From the NCBI GenBank assembly GCA_026417615.1, contig JAOACY010000075.1:1-35919 (forward strand): a stretch of 35,919 bases of DNA, in the 5' to 3' direction. The notes beneath the pieces are model-generated. The model was not told where the DNA came from and did not search any database. It saw only the letters and a program-made list of their open reading frames with translations. This DNA comes from Clostridia bacterium (GTDB lineage: Bacteria > Bacillota > Clostridia > Acetivibrionales > JAFADI01). Shown here piece after piece: positions 16,046-24,542 of the stretch. The position numbers and the translations under genes are program-made. Position 1 is the first letter of the stretch, and each line of letters opens with the position of its first letter.

Positions 16046-16357
16046 TTAGATCTCACCGATTGAGTCATAGGTTTCTTCCACATCCGGCTCGAAATAGAAA
16101 TCTATATACATAGGTTTTCCATTTGAATTTTCGGAAAAAGCCATTCTGAATTCAAATTCAGGCTCCTTGAGCCGGTCCCTTGCATCCCTGTCATATGGCA
16201 TGCCGTCAATTCTATATATACCCTTAGACTTGAGCTTTTCAAGCACCCAGCCAAGCTCATCATAATCCTGCACATCCATGCACGGAATGCTCCCTTTCTT
16301 CATTTCCTTAATAACATCATCAATCTCGCCTGTCTGGTATCTTATATGATAAAACAT
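16046..16357 (-). CDS. conserved-looking hypothetical protein
   Basis: I do not recognise this 103-residue acidic protein. It has no signal peptide or membrane helix and looks like a single small alpha/beta domain. An N-terminal segment MFYHIRYQTGEIDDVIKEMKK leads to a central helix (DELGWVLEKLKSKG), and the C-terminal half is beta-rich (EFEFRMAFSENSNGKPMYID). Translation is supported by a GGAGGGCGG ribosome site. Transcription is supported by an extended -10 element upstream and a terminator downstream, so it is a real single-gene unit. Function unknown. Confidence 0.7.
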   Translation of the reverse strand: MFYHIRYQTGEIDDVIKEMKKGSIPCMDVQDYDELGWVLEKLKSKGIYRIDGMPYDRDARDRLKEPEFEFRMAFSENSNGKPMYIDFYFEPDVEETYDSIGEI

Positions 16358-16389
16358 GCAACCGCCCTCCGTTTGTATTGTAATAATAT

Positions 16390-16398
16390 ATTATACCA
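16390..16398 (-). promoter_or_regulatory. extended -10 promoter for the 16046-16357 gene
   Basis: On the minus strand the sequence reads TGGTATAAT, a perfect TATAAT preceded by the TGn extension, about 32 bases before the start codon. No good -35 hexamer is visible, which fits an extended -10 promoter. Confidence 0.5.
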
Positions 16399-16487
16399 AC
16401 AGCTTGAGATTTTAAAGCGGAAGAGTGAAGAAAACTGAAATAATAACTTAAAGGAATTTTTATACATCAGGTAAACTTTGCTTTCAC

Positions 16488-16515
16488 TTGAAATATAAAT
16501 TATTTGCTGTAGAAT
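16488..16515 (+). promoter_or_regulatory. likely sigma-A promoter for the DUF881 pair
   Basis: TTGAAA (16488-16493) and TAGAAT (16510-16515) are separated by 16 bases. The predicted transcript starts near 16522, about 40 bases before the first DUF881 start codon. The -10 matches five of six positions and the -35 four of six. Confidence 0.4.
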
Positions 16516-16562
16516 ATTTATTATAGATTTTAAATTGTTTAAAGATGTTCATTGAGGTGAAT

Positions 16563-17300
16563 ATGAATATAAAGGATAAAAGCGCAATACTGCTTTTTAT
16601 TTTCCTTATTCTCGGCATATTGCTGTCAGTGCAGTTCAGAAGCATTAAGAAGACCAACAGCCAGAAGCCTTCAGCAGTTAATATGATCGGGGAGCTGCAG
16701 AAGCAGCTTGATGAGGAAAAAAAACGCGGCGCAATTTTGAATGACAGAATAAAGGAATATGAAACAAGGAACGATGAATATCTTAAGGCTGCCGTAGATA
16801 ACAGGAATGACCAGTACCTTAAGAATAAGCTCATTGAGCTTGAGCAAACCAAGCTGAAGGCTGGATTAACGGATGTTGTGGGACATGGTATCATTGTAAC
16901 TATGGATGATGCTTCAAAACGCTTAAATGATAATCCCAATATAAACATAATACATTACGGTGATATTTTGAAGGTATTGAACGAATTAAAGAAGTCTGGG
17001 GCTCAGGCCATTTCAATAAACGGTGAAAGAATAATAGCCACAAGCGAGCAGATATGCGCAGGGCCAACAATAAGAATCAACAAGAACAGATATCCGGCAC
17101 CATTCGTTATAAAGGCCATCGGAAATCCGGATAAGATGTACGACGCCTTGTACAAAAGCGATACGGTAGCTTATATGTTAAGGGACAAGATACGTGTTGA
17201 TATTAAGAAGGAAAAAGAGATTATGATTGCAAAATACAGCCCCATACATGACAACAGGGTAGACAGGATTATGACCGAATTGGAGGTAGGCGACAAATGA
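16563..17300 (+). CDS. DUF881 family protein (first copy)
   Basis: The 245-residue protein has an N-terminal membrane helix (about 6-22), a coiled coil (about 38-95) and a C-terminal DUF881 domain. The domain is recognised by GLTDVVGHGIIVTMDDA, LKKSGAQAISINGERI and FVIKAIGNPDKM. DUF881 proteins are common in Firmicutes and Actinobacteria near cell-division and sporulation genes; their biochemical role is unknown. I place the start at 16563 because GAGGTG (16554-16559) precedes it at proper spacing. The upstream in-frame ATG at 16545 lacks a ribosome site. It overlaps the second copy by four bases (ATGA). Confidence 0.85.
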   Translation: MNIKDKSAILLFIFLILGILLSVQFRSIKKTNSQKPSAVNMIGELQKQLDEEKKRGAILNDRIKEYETRNDEYLKAAVDNRNDQYLKNKLIELEQTKLKAGLTDVVGHGIIVTMDDASKRLNDNPNINIIHYGDILKVLNELKKSGAQAISINGERIIATSEQICAGPTIRINKNRYPAPFVIKAIGNPDKMYDALYKSDTVAYMLRDKIRVDIKKEKEIMIAKYSPIHDNRVDRIMTELEVGDK

Positions 17301-17995
17301 GACTTAAAATGAATCTGGCGATAACTGTGGTATTTCTTATACTAGGCATTATACTTGCGTGGCAGTATAAGAGCATTGAGATTAACAATAAGACAGCAAG
17401 CAGTCAGATTAAAAGAGCTGAAGAGCTTATGAATGAATTGATAAGAGAAAGGAAAATCAATGAGGGTCTCGCAAAAAAAATCGAGGAGCTTGACAAAAGG
17501 AACAGAGAGTTTGAAAGTGCCTCCGGAGAGATAACAAAGACAACTCAATTGCTTACACAGGAGCTTGAGAAGGCCCGAACCATTGCAGGCCTTACCGATG
17601 TTAAGGGTAAGGGCATTATTATCACCATAAACCATAATGAATATTCATATATTGACGACATGAATATTCTTGATGTGTTGAATGAGCTTAGAGCTTCGGA
17701 TGTTCAGGCAATATCCGTAAATAATGAAAGGATAGTTGCAACAAGTGAAGTAAGGGTGGCCGGCAAATTTATTATGATAAACGGAAGGCAGATGACAGCT
17801 CCTTTTGAGATAAAAGCCATAGGTGATCCCGACAAGCTTGAGCATTCTCTCAAAATGATAGGCGGGGTTATTGAGACACTTGAGGCATATCAGCTCAAGG
17901 TAGAGGTTAAAAGGTCGGATAGCATACTAATACCTAAAGTTAGGGATGATGGGTCTGTATTAAGGTATGACATGCTTACTCCGGTTAAAAAGTAG
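17297..17995 (+). CDS. DUF881 family protein (second copy)
   Basis: This is a 232-residue paralogue of the preceding gene with the same plan: membrane helix (about 5-21), coiled coil (about 30-90) and DUF881 domain. The domain has GLTDVKGKGIIITINHNEY, LRASDVQAISVNNERI and FEIKAIGDPDKLE. The shared motifs and ATGA overlap indicate a tandem duplication that now works as a pair, perhaps as a membrane-anchored hetero-oligomer (inference). A GGAGG-type ribosome site lies inside the end of the first gene. Confidence 0.86.
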   Translation: MRLKMNLAITVVFLILGIILAWQYKSIEINNKTASSQIKRAEELMNELIRERKINEGLAKKIEELDKRNREFESASGEITKTTQLLTQELEKARTIAGLTDVKGKGIIITINHNEYSYIDDMNILDVLNELRASDVQAISVNNERIVATSEVRVAGKFIMINGRQMTAPFEIKAIGDPDKLEHSLKMIGGVIETLEAYQLKVEVKRSDSILIPKVRDDGSVLRYDMLTPVKK

Positions 17996-18021
17996 CAAGG
18001 CCAGGGTATACCCGAGGTGGG

Positions 18022-18049
18022 AATTCAGAAACCAGAAATCAGAATTCGG
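18022..18049. repeat. four degenerate 7-base tandem units
   Basis: AATTCAG, AAACCAG, AAATCAG and AATTCGG follow each other directly at 18022-18049, with period seven and consensus AAnyCAG. Short AATTCAG/AACCAG arrays occur in spacer DNA of some clostridial genomes. It lies in the 268-base spacer between the DUF881 pair and the deacetylase. The same spacer holds a perfect TATAAT at 18106-18111 with no good -35. Confidence 0.45.
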
Positions 18050-18263
18050 CTGTTGTTTGAAGCTTTTGCCAAATGCATAATGGAATGTTTCTACCCGATA
18101 TAAAATATAATTAGTATAGGTTGCTTGGGATTTTTAGGTCTTTGATTGCCGTACTAAAGACAATAAGCTGCTTGTTTCAGTTTGGATTCTTTAGTCATGT
18201 GGAAATCATAAGGCCTTTTTAGTTTTTTATGAAGCTTTCTAAAGATTGGGGAGGGTGTCCTTA

Positions 18264-19199
18264 ATGAATTTAAAGAGATTATTAATATTAAACCTTGTAA
18301 TAGCCTTGATGATCAGCGGTGCTGGATGCGGAAGAAAAGACTTTTCGGCGCTTAGCGACCTTGGAGGCTTATATCAAAGCAGCATGAAAGATGTTGATTT
18401 CAGCTTGGAGATTACGGGCATGCTGTCCGAGGGAGGAACAGGTGCTGCTCTGGAAGAGGATACCATCCAGGCTGCAGGCTCTATGAACGGCGGACAGTCA
18501 TCAAACAAGCTGCTTAGGTGGGGAATTTCAAGAAAACATAACAACCAGCCTCCGGATGCTGATCCTGGAGCTCCGGAGCTTTTGAGCAAGTATAATGCTT
18601 TTTATATCGGAGACACCTCAAAGAAAGAGGTATACCTCACATTTGACGAAGGCTATGAGAATGGATATACACCCAAGATTCTTGATGCTCTCAGGGATAA
18701 TAATGCGAAAGCCGTATTCTTTATTACCGGGCCTTACCTTAAAGAGCACCAGGATTTGGTGAGAAGAATGGTTGAGGAGGGGCATGAGGTCGGCAACCAC
18801 ACAATACACCATCCCAGTCTTCCGTCTCTAGGGGATGCGGAGCTTGAGGAAGAAATTCTTGGCCTTGACAGGGTGTTCAGTGAGAAGTTCGGTAAACATA
18901 TGAAGTATTTAAGACCACCCAAGGGAGAGTACAGCGAACGTACCCTTGCACTTACTCAAAAGCTTGGATACTGCAATGTGTTCTGGAGCTTTGCTTATGA
19001 CGACTGGAACAGGGAAAAGATTCGTGGAGCTCAGTTTGCTTATGATATTGTAATGAGGAATTTGCATAACGGAGCGATACTGCTGCTGCATGCGGTTTCA
19101 AAGGACAATGCCGACGCTCTTGACATGATTATTAAGGGCATAAGAGAAAAGGGATACAATATAGGTGACATAGACAACATTAAATTTCATAATCAATAG
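18264..19199 (+). CDS. pdaA: PdaA-type polysaccharide deacetylase (spore cortex)
   Basis: This 311-residue NodB-fold enzyme has an N-terminal hydrophobic export signal ending SGAGC (possible lipidation at C22, with an atypical residue at -3), a low-complexity linker and the catalytic domain from about residue 110. Motifs visible are TFDEGYENGYT (motif 1), NHTIHHPSL (motif 2, the metal histidines) and LRPPKGEYS. TFDxGYENGYT is characteristic of PdaA, which deacetylates muramic acid on the way to cortex muramic-delta-lactam. I start at ATG 18264, nine bases after GGGGAGG; the TTG at 18246 lies before that site. It sits just before sporulation genes yqfC and yqfD. Confidence 0.82.
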   Translation: MNLKRLLILNLVIALMISGAGCGRKDFSALSDLGGLYQSSMKDVDFSLEITGMLSEGGTGAALEEDTIQAAGSMNGGQSSNKLLRWGISRKHNNQPPDADPGAPELLSKYNAFYIGDTSKKEVYLTFDEGYENGYTPKILDALRDNNAKAVFFITGPYLKEHQDLVRRMVEEGHEVGNHTIHHPSLPSLGDAELEEEILGLDRVFSEKFGKHMKYLRPPKGEYSERTLALTQKLGYCNVFWSFAYDDWNREKIRGAQFAYDIVMRNLHNGAILLLHAVSKDNADALDMIIKGIREKGYNIGDIDNIKFHNQ

Positions 19200-19228
19200 A
19201 GTCAATGGTTCAATACAAGGAGAAATTT

Positions 19229-19549
19229 ATGCCTGATAATAGAAGTGCTCGCAGAAGAAAAAAGGATAATAACGAGAACCCAAAGAACAGCCTGAAGGAA
19301 AAAGTAACTGAAATACTTGAGCTTCCAAAGGAGGTAGTTTTAAACGTACCCAAAATAACAATGATTGGGAGAAACAACCTGATCATTGAAAACTACAAGG
19401 GAATTATTGAATACGATGAAAGGAGAATCCGGGTAAACACAGGGATAGGAATACTGAAAATAACCGGGGAAAGGATGGCAATAAAGGAAATAACCTCAGA
19501 GGACATAATGGTTGAAGGAGAACTACTCTCTATTGAAGTGCTGAAATAG
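19229..19549 (+). CDS. yqfC: YqfC, sporulation protein
   Basis: YqfC is a small sporulation-associated protein of unknown mechanism, almost always coded before yqfD. The 106 residues have a basic N-terminus (RSARRRKK) and the conserved body LELPKEVVLNVPKITMIG, NYKGIIEYDE and a final SIEVL. I choose ATG 19229 because AAGGAG at 19217-19222 lies six bases upstream; ATG 19205 has no ribosome site. It follows pdaA closely and yqfD begins 14 bases after. Confidence 0.88.
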   Translation: MPDNRSARRRKKDNNENPKNSLKEKVTEILELPKEVVLNVPKITMIGRNNLIIENYKGIIEYDERRIRVNTGIGILKITGERMAIKEITSEDIMVEGELLSIEVLK

Positions 19550-19562
19550 AGGAGGTTAAGAA

Positions 19563-20759
19563 ATGTTACTGCTCAGATTGTGGAATTATATACGAGGATA
19601 TGTTATCATATTAGTCGAAGGTTTTTTTTTAGAGAAGTTTATTAATATATGCATTCATAGGCAGATATTCCTTTGGGATATCAAGAAGCTTAAGAATTCT
19701 ACAATGCGCCTTAAGGTAAGCATTCCCGGTTTTAAACTTCTAAGGCCTGTAGCAAAAAAAACGCTCTGCAGGGTTAGGATAGTAAGAAAAAAGGGCTTAC
19801 CCTTTATAATGAACAGGTATAAGAAAAGGAAAGCCTTTGTGGCTGGCGCGTTTTTTTTTATAGCACTTTTATACACACTGACTTCGTTTGTCTGGACTGT
19901 TGAGATTTCAGGGAATAAAAGCCTTGAGACAGAATTCATCCTTGATAAGCTTGCCAGCATGGGCATAAAGCCGGGGATACTGAAATTCGGGATTGACACC
20001 GAATCAGCAGCAAGCAGCTTGATGCTTGATATTAAAGAGCTTGCATGGGTTGGTATTTCTGTGAAGGGTACAAAGGTAAGGGTTGAGGTTGCGGAGAGAA
20101 AACAGCCTCCGGAAATAGTTGCAAAGCATATACCATGTGATATAGTTGCATTAAGGGACGGAATAATAAAGTCCATTGTGGTAAAAGCCGGCCAGGAGAA
20201 GGTGAAGGTCGGAGAAAGTGTCACTAAGGGTCAGCTTTTGGTATCGGGAGCAGTTGAGACAAAAAATGATCAGATAAACACACGCCTTGTTCATGCTATC
20301 GCCTCAATTAAAGCAAGGACATGGTACGAGGTTAGGCGAAGGGTTGAAAGCAAGGCAGTAATGAAGGAACGCACAGGGGAAAAGAAGGATTTTTATTCGT
20401 TGATGCTTTTTACAAAAAGATTTGATTTTTTCCATGGAGAAGCTCCGTATGAAAATTTTGAAAAGATTGAAATAAAAAAACGCTTGTCGTTAGGAGGAGA
20501 TATTGAACTGCCCTTTGAGCTTATAACAGACAGATACTATGAAGTGAGGCTGGTGGAAAAAGAGCTTGAAATTGAGGAAGCTAAGCAGTCGGCAATGGAG
20601 GAAGCTTACGGGGAAGCCGTCGCCGCTATTCCGGAAAATGCGCAGATAGTTAGTACCGGCAGGAATTTTATTGAAGATGGCCAGGGTGGCATTGACGCAA
20701 GTGTTATAATAGAATGTATAGAAGAAATAGGAGTAGCTAAAGAGATTGGAGGAAAGTGA
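19563..20759 (+). CDS. yqfD: YqfD, sporulation membrane protein
   Basis: The 398-residue protein begins with the family signature LLRLWNYIRGYVIILVEGFF. It has one clear membrane helix (about 92-112, AFFFIALLYTLTSFVW) followed by a POTRA-like extracytoplasmic segment starting VEISGNKSLETEF. The rest is a large beta-rich region with WYEVRRRVESKA. YqfD is required for efficient sporulation in Bacillus, in the mother-cell programme. A GAGGAGG ribosome site precedes the start, and phoH starts immediately after the stop. Confidence 0.9.
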   Translation: MLLLRLWNYIRGYVIILVEGFFLEKFINICIHRQIFLWDIKKLKNSTMRLKVSIPGFKLLRPVAKKTLCRVRIVRKKGLPFIMNRYKKRKAFVAGAFFFIALLYTLTSFVWTVEISGNKSLETEFILDKLASMGIKPGILKFGIDTESAASSLMLDIKELAWVGISVKGTKVRVEVAERKQPPEIVAKHIPCDIVALRDGIIKSIVVKAGQEKVKVGESVTKGQLLVSGAVETKNDQINTRLVHAIASIKARTWYEVRRRVESKAVMKERTGEKKDFYSLMLFTKRFDFFHGEAPYENFEKIEIKKRLSLGGDIELPFELITDRYYEVRLVEKELEIEEAKQSAMEEAYGEAVAAIPENAQIVSTGRNFIEDGQGGIDASVIIECIEEIGVAKEIGGK

Positions 20760-21731
20760 TTGAATAGTCTTGTTGAAAGGACTGTTGCATTTGACAGGAT
20801 TGAGCATGTTATTAACTTGTTCGGCAACTTTGACGAGAATGTCCGTATTATCGAAGATGCCTTAGACGTTAAGATAATATCCCGCGATAATGAAATAAAA
20901 ATTGTAGGCGGTCAGGAGGGAGTTGAAAAGGCCGAGAAGGTTATACAAAGGCTTGTGGCCGTGGCAGCCCAGGGCGATATAATCACGAGGCAGAATGTAA
21001 GCTACCTTGTACAGCTCGCAGGTGAAAACCAGTTAGACAAGGTTAAGGATTACCTGACAGACTATATTTGCCTTACTGCAAGGGGAAAACAGATAAAATC
21101 AAAGACTCATGGCCAGAAAAGATATGTAACAGCAATAAAGGATAACGATATTGTATTCGGTATTGGTCCTGCCGGAACAGGAAAGACTTTTCTGGCTGTT
21201 GCCATGGCGGTGACAGCTTTCAGGAACAAGGAAGTAAACAGGATAATCCTTACGAGGCCTGCAGTCGAAGCTGGAGAAAAACTGGGCTTTTTGCCGGGAG
21301 ACCTGCAGAACAAGGTGGACCCATATTTAAGACCTCTGTATGATGCCCTGTATGAAATCATGGGGGCGGAAACATACCAGAAGTATCTTGAAAAGGGCAT
21401 GATAGAAGTAGCTCCTCTTGCATACATGAGAGGACGTACTCTTGATGATTCCTTTATAATTCTTGATGAGGCTCAGAATACTACCCCTGAGCAAATGAAA
21501 ATGTTCCTCACTCGTATAGGATTCGGGTCAAAAGCGGTTGTTACAGGCGATGTGACTCAGATTGATCTTCCTGTGGACAAGAAGTCAGGACTTAAGGAGG
21601 TTCAAAAGGTGTTGAGGGACATAAAGGGTATAGAATTTGTGTATCTGAATGAACAGGATGTTGTACGGCACGAATTGGTGCAGAAAATAATAAAAGCCTA
21701 CGAGAAGGCGGGGAAACAGGGGGCAATATAA
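20760..21731 (+). CDS. phoH: PhoH-family ATPase
   Basis: PhoH-like proteins are P-loop ATPases linked to RNA metabolism and usually coded next to ybeY. The 323-residue protein has an N-terminal KH-like segment (about 20-70), Walker A GPAGTGKT at residues 136-143, the RPAVEAGEKLGFLPGD segment and Walker B FIILDEAQN. It starts with TTG directly after the yqfD stop; GGAGG lies eight bases upstream. No closer ATG gives the full N-terminal domain. The order phoH-pgpH-ybeY is typical of Firmicutes. Confidence 0.93.
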   Translation: MNSLVERTVAFDRIEHVINLFGNFDENVRIIEDALDVKIISRDNEIKIVGGQEGVEKAEKVIQRLVAVAAQGDIITRQNVSYLVQLAGENQLDKVKDYLTDYICLTARGKQIKSKTHGQKRYVTAIKDNDIVFGIGPAGTGKTFLAVAMAVTAFRNKEVNRIILTRPAVEAGEKLGFLPGDLQNKVDPYLRPLYDALYEIMGAETYQKYLEKGMIEVAPLAYMRGRTLDDSFIILDEAQNTTPEQMKMFLTRIGFGSKAVVTGDVTQIDLPVDKKSGLKEVQKVLRDIKGIEFVYLNEQDVVRHELVQKIIKAYEKAGKQGAI

Positions 21732-21732
21732 G

Positions 21733-23988
21733 TTGTTTTCATCAAAGGCAAGCAATTCGAAAACACAGAGCAAGCTGACAAGATACATAAAAAGCGACAC
21801 CTTCTTCAGGCTGGCAGTCGTTGCATTCACGCTGCTTGCAGCATTCCTGATAATATATAATAGTGCGGTTCCCAAGAAGTATCGCCTTGTTTTGGGAGAA
21901 GTATCAAAATATGATATTATTGCACCAAGGGATCTGGAAAACAAAATTAAAACCATTGAGAACAGAGAGGCGGCGGCAAATGCTGTTCCTCCGGTTACAC
22001 GGGAAATCGGAAAAGCGTCTATTGATGTTATAAACGCTGCAGATGACTTCTTTTACTATATTGAAATGGTGAGGAAGGATATTGAAAAGAAACTTGAAAA
22101 CAAGGGTGTGAGCAGAAAGGACAAGAACTACAAGCAGCACCTCGAAGCGGAGCAGGATATGGCAGCCAAAAAGCTTGAGGAAAACATAAAAAGCATGGGA
22201 GTGCCGGTATCACCGCAGCAGGTGCGTTATCTCATTGAAAAGGCAAGCGAGGAGGAACTTGAGAAATTTAAGAGGACACTAAGGGATCAGATAAGCAATA
22301 TAATGTCTGAGGATGTCACTCTTGAAAATCTGGCCACAAAAGTAAACAAGGCGCAAAATCTTCTTCAGGCCAAAGATATGAGTCAGGACTTGAAAAATAT
22401 AGGCGAGCTGGTTATTAAGGCTGTTGTTGTTCCAAACAGGGAAATTGATGAAGAGCTGACGAAGAAGGAAAAGGACAAGGCATACCACAGGCCGGAAAAC
22501 ATAGTAATGATACTGAAAGGGCAAAGGATAATCAGCAAGGAGGATCTTGTAACACAGGACAAGCTGGCCATATTGAACGAGCTTAACCTTGTGGAAACCG
22601 GCAGCAGGTTTGAACTGGGCTTTGCCATAGGAATATTCATAATTCTTTTGCTTCTGGCTGTTATTCTTTTGCTTTACATAGCGAATTTCTGCCATCATAT
22701 TATAAAATGCAGGAATGATATGCTTCTGATAAGCGTTGTTATATTGCTTACACTGCTTATTACCAGAGGCTTTTATGAAATTACCCCTGAATATTTCATG
22801 CTGGCGGCGCCTGTGTTTATTGCTCCGATGCTGATTTCAATTTTGCTGGATCTGAGGCTGGCAGCTGTAGTAAACTTCGTACTGGCGGCAGCAATATCGC
22901 TTATTGCAAGGGGGGATTTGAGATTCATTTGCATGGTATTGATTTCAGGTACTATTTCAGCCTTCCTTGTTTCGAAAGCAAACCAGAGGAGCCGCTTATC
23001 CCTGGCTGGAATTTTTATTGGAATTATAAATGTACTAATCATCGTCTGTATTGGAATAATAAATAAAGGCGATATAAACACCATAGTGAGGGAAGCTGCC
23101 GTTGTTTTTGTCAACGGTATTCTTTCAATAGTATTGACATTGGGAACTCTGCCGTTTTGGGAGCTTACTTTTAATATTATCACACCGCTTAAGCTTCTGG
23201 AGCTGGCCAATCCTAACCAACCTTTAATCAAGAGGCTCCTTATGGAAGCTCCGGGAACCTACCATCACAGCCTTATGGTAGGCAACCTGGCTGAGGTGGC
23301 AACTGAAGCCATAGGAGGAAACTCTTTGCTTGCGAGGGTAGGCGCGTACTTTCATGATGCCGGTAAGCTGAAACGTCCTAACTTTTTTAAGGAGAACCAG
23401 ATGGCAGACAATCCTCACGACAGGATGACTGCCAACTTGAGCACCTTGGTAATAACCTCACATACACAGGATGGGGTGGAGCTTGCAGAAAAATACAAGA
23501 TTCCCCTTGCAATCAGGGAAATAATCAAACAGCACCATGGAACTACTCTGGTAGCGTATTTTTACCACAAGGCAAAGAAGTGTGAAAAGGTGGAGTCGGT
23601 GAAACCTGAGAATTACAGATATGAAGGCCCCAAGCCGTCTACCAAGGAATCAGCCGTAGTCATGCTGGCGGATTCTGTTGAGGCTGCGGTGAGAGCCATG
23701 GTTGACAAGACTGAGGGAAAGATAGAAGGACTTGTGAGAAAAATAATAAAAGATAAACTTGACGACGGACAGCTTGATCAATGCGAGCTTACACTTAAGG
23801 ACCTTGATAATATAGCAAAAGCTTTTATGAGAGTTCTCAGCGGTCTGTTCCACGAACGGGAGGAATACCCGCAGATAAAGGCAAATAGCCAGGCTGTGCA
23901 GATTGATAAGCATTTGGAGCAGCTTGAGGAAATTTCAGATGCAAGTATCATTCAGGATGAGGAGATTAAAAATGTCAGTGTTGATTGA
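21733..23988 (+). CDS. pgpH: PgpH (YqfF), 7TM-HD cyclic-di-AMP phosphodiesterase
   Basis: PgpH-type enzymes hydrolyse c-di-AMP, a signal controlling osmolyte uptake and wall homeostasis. The 751-residue protein has a first membrane helix near residues 28-46, a large extracytoplasmic 7TMR-HDED domain (about 50-290), a seven-helix membrane core (about 295-490) and a cytoplasmic HD domain. H511-H512 lie in YHHSLMVGN, H541-D542 in FHDAGK, and later histidines in IKQHHG, so the metal site appears complete. It starts with TTG two bases after the phoH stop, with a GGGGG ribosome site. The 3' end overlaps ybeY by 17 bases. Confidence 0.93.
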   Translation: MFSSKASNSKTQSKLTRYIKSDTFFRLAVVAFTLLAAFLIIYNSAVPKKYRLVLGEVSKYDIIAPRDLENKIKTIENREAAANAVPPVTREIGKASIDVINAADDFFYYIEMVRKDIEKKLENKGVSRKDKNYKQHLEAEQDMAAKKLEENIKSMGVPVSPQQVRYLIEKASEEELEKFKRTLRDQISNIMSEDVTLENLATKVNKAQNLLQAKDMSQDLKNIGELVIKAVVVPNREIDEELTKKEKDKAYHRPENIVMILKGQRIISKEDLVTQDKLAILNELNLVETGSRFELGFAIGIFIILLLLAVILLLYIANFCHHIIKCRNDMLLISVVILLTLLITRGFYEITPEYFMLAAPVFIAPMLISILLDLRLAAVVNFVLAAAISLIARGDLRFICMVLISGTISAFLVSKANQRSRLSLAGIFIGIINVLIIVCIGIINKGDINTIVREAAVVFVNGILSIVLTLGTLPFWELTFNIITPLKLLELANPNQPLIKRLLMEAPGTYHHSLMVGNLAEVATEAIGGNSLLARVGAYFHDAGKLKRPNFFKENQMADNPHDRMTANLSTLVITSHTQDGVELAEKYKIPLAIREIIKQHHGTTLVAYFYHKAKKCEKVESVKPENYRYEGPKPSTKESAVVMLADSVEAAVRAMVDKTEGKIEGLVRKIIKDKLDDGQLDQCELTLKDLDNIAKAFMRVLSGLFHEREEYPQIKANSQAVQIDKHLEQLEEISDASIIQDEEIKNVSVD

Positions 23989-24460
23989 AAACATGCAGAA
24001 TAAGATTGCAATAACAGACAATATTAGTGGTTTGCTCAATAGAATAGTAGATATGGGCCTTAAGCTTGAAGGCCTGGACACGCCATCAGAAGTAAGCTTT
24101 ATGCTTGTTGACAATGAAGCGATACGGGAGATAAACAAAGAATACAGACATATAGACAAGGCAACAGACGTGCTTTCTTTTCCAATGGTGGATATGGTTG
24201 AGGGTGAAATAATCAATGACACAGGTGATTTTGACCTCGATGAAGAACTGCTTGTTCTTGGAGATATTGTAATTTCTATGGAGAAGGTTGCGGAACAATC
24301 TCAATCTTATGGGCATTCCTTTGAACGTGAGCTTGCATTTCTTGCTTCCCATGGTCTGTTTCACCTGCTGGGCTACGATCACCAGGATGAAGAGCACGAA
24401 AAAAGAATGCTTGAAAAGCAGGAAGCCGTACTTCAGCAGCTGGGCCTCGGAAGAGAGTAA
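23972..24460 (+). CDS. ybeY: YbeY, endoribonuclease for 16S rRNA maturation
   Basis: YbeY is a zinc-dependent endoribonuclease involved in 16S rRNA 3'-end processing and ribosome quality control. The 162-residue protein has the metal motif HGLFHLLGYDH with H127, H131 and H137, plus the family segment YRHIDKATDVLSFP. I use ATG 23972, preceded by GAGGAG at proper spacing. An upstream in-frame ATG at 23903 would add 23 residues with no family match inside pgpH. The overlap with pgpH suggests translational coupling. Confidence 0.95.
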   Translation: MSVLIENMQNKIAITDNISGLLNRIVDMGLKLEGLDTPSEVSFMLVDNEAIREINKEYRHIDKATDVLSFPMVDMVEGEIINDTGDFDLDEELLVLGDIVISMEKVAEQSQSYGHSFERELAFLASHGLFHLLGYDHQDEEHEKRMLEKQEAVLQQLGLGRE

Positions 24461-24477
24461 ATAAGCAAAAAAGAAGA

Positions 24478-24501
24478 TATCAGTAGGGACGTCCCTTGAT
24501 A
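24478..24501. repeat. palindromic hairpin in the ybeY-dgkA spacer
   Basis: TATCA-GT-AGGGAC (24478-24490) faces GTCCCT-TGATA (24491-24501); the centre AGGGACGTCCCT is a perfect 12-base palindrome. No T-run follows on the + strand. The GGGAC core recalls the hairpin at 10920-10946. It could be an RNA element or a dispersed repeat. Confidence 0.4.
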
Positions 24502-24542
24502 AAAAAGGAATTCCCCTATTTGGAAAGGAGTGCAGCCTCTCC

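Noticed and set aside
18074-18115. Thirteen-codon ATG frame in the pdaA upstream spacer
   Set aside because: No ribosome site; AT-rich spacer sequence explains it.
23903-23971. Upstream extension of ybeY by 23 codons
   Set aside because: No family match and no ribosome site; ATG 23972 has GAGGAG at correct spacing.
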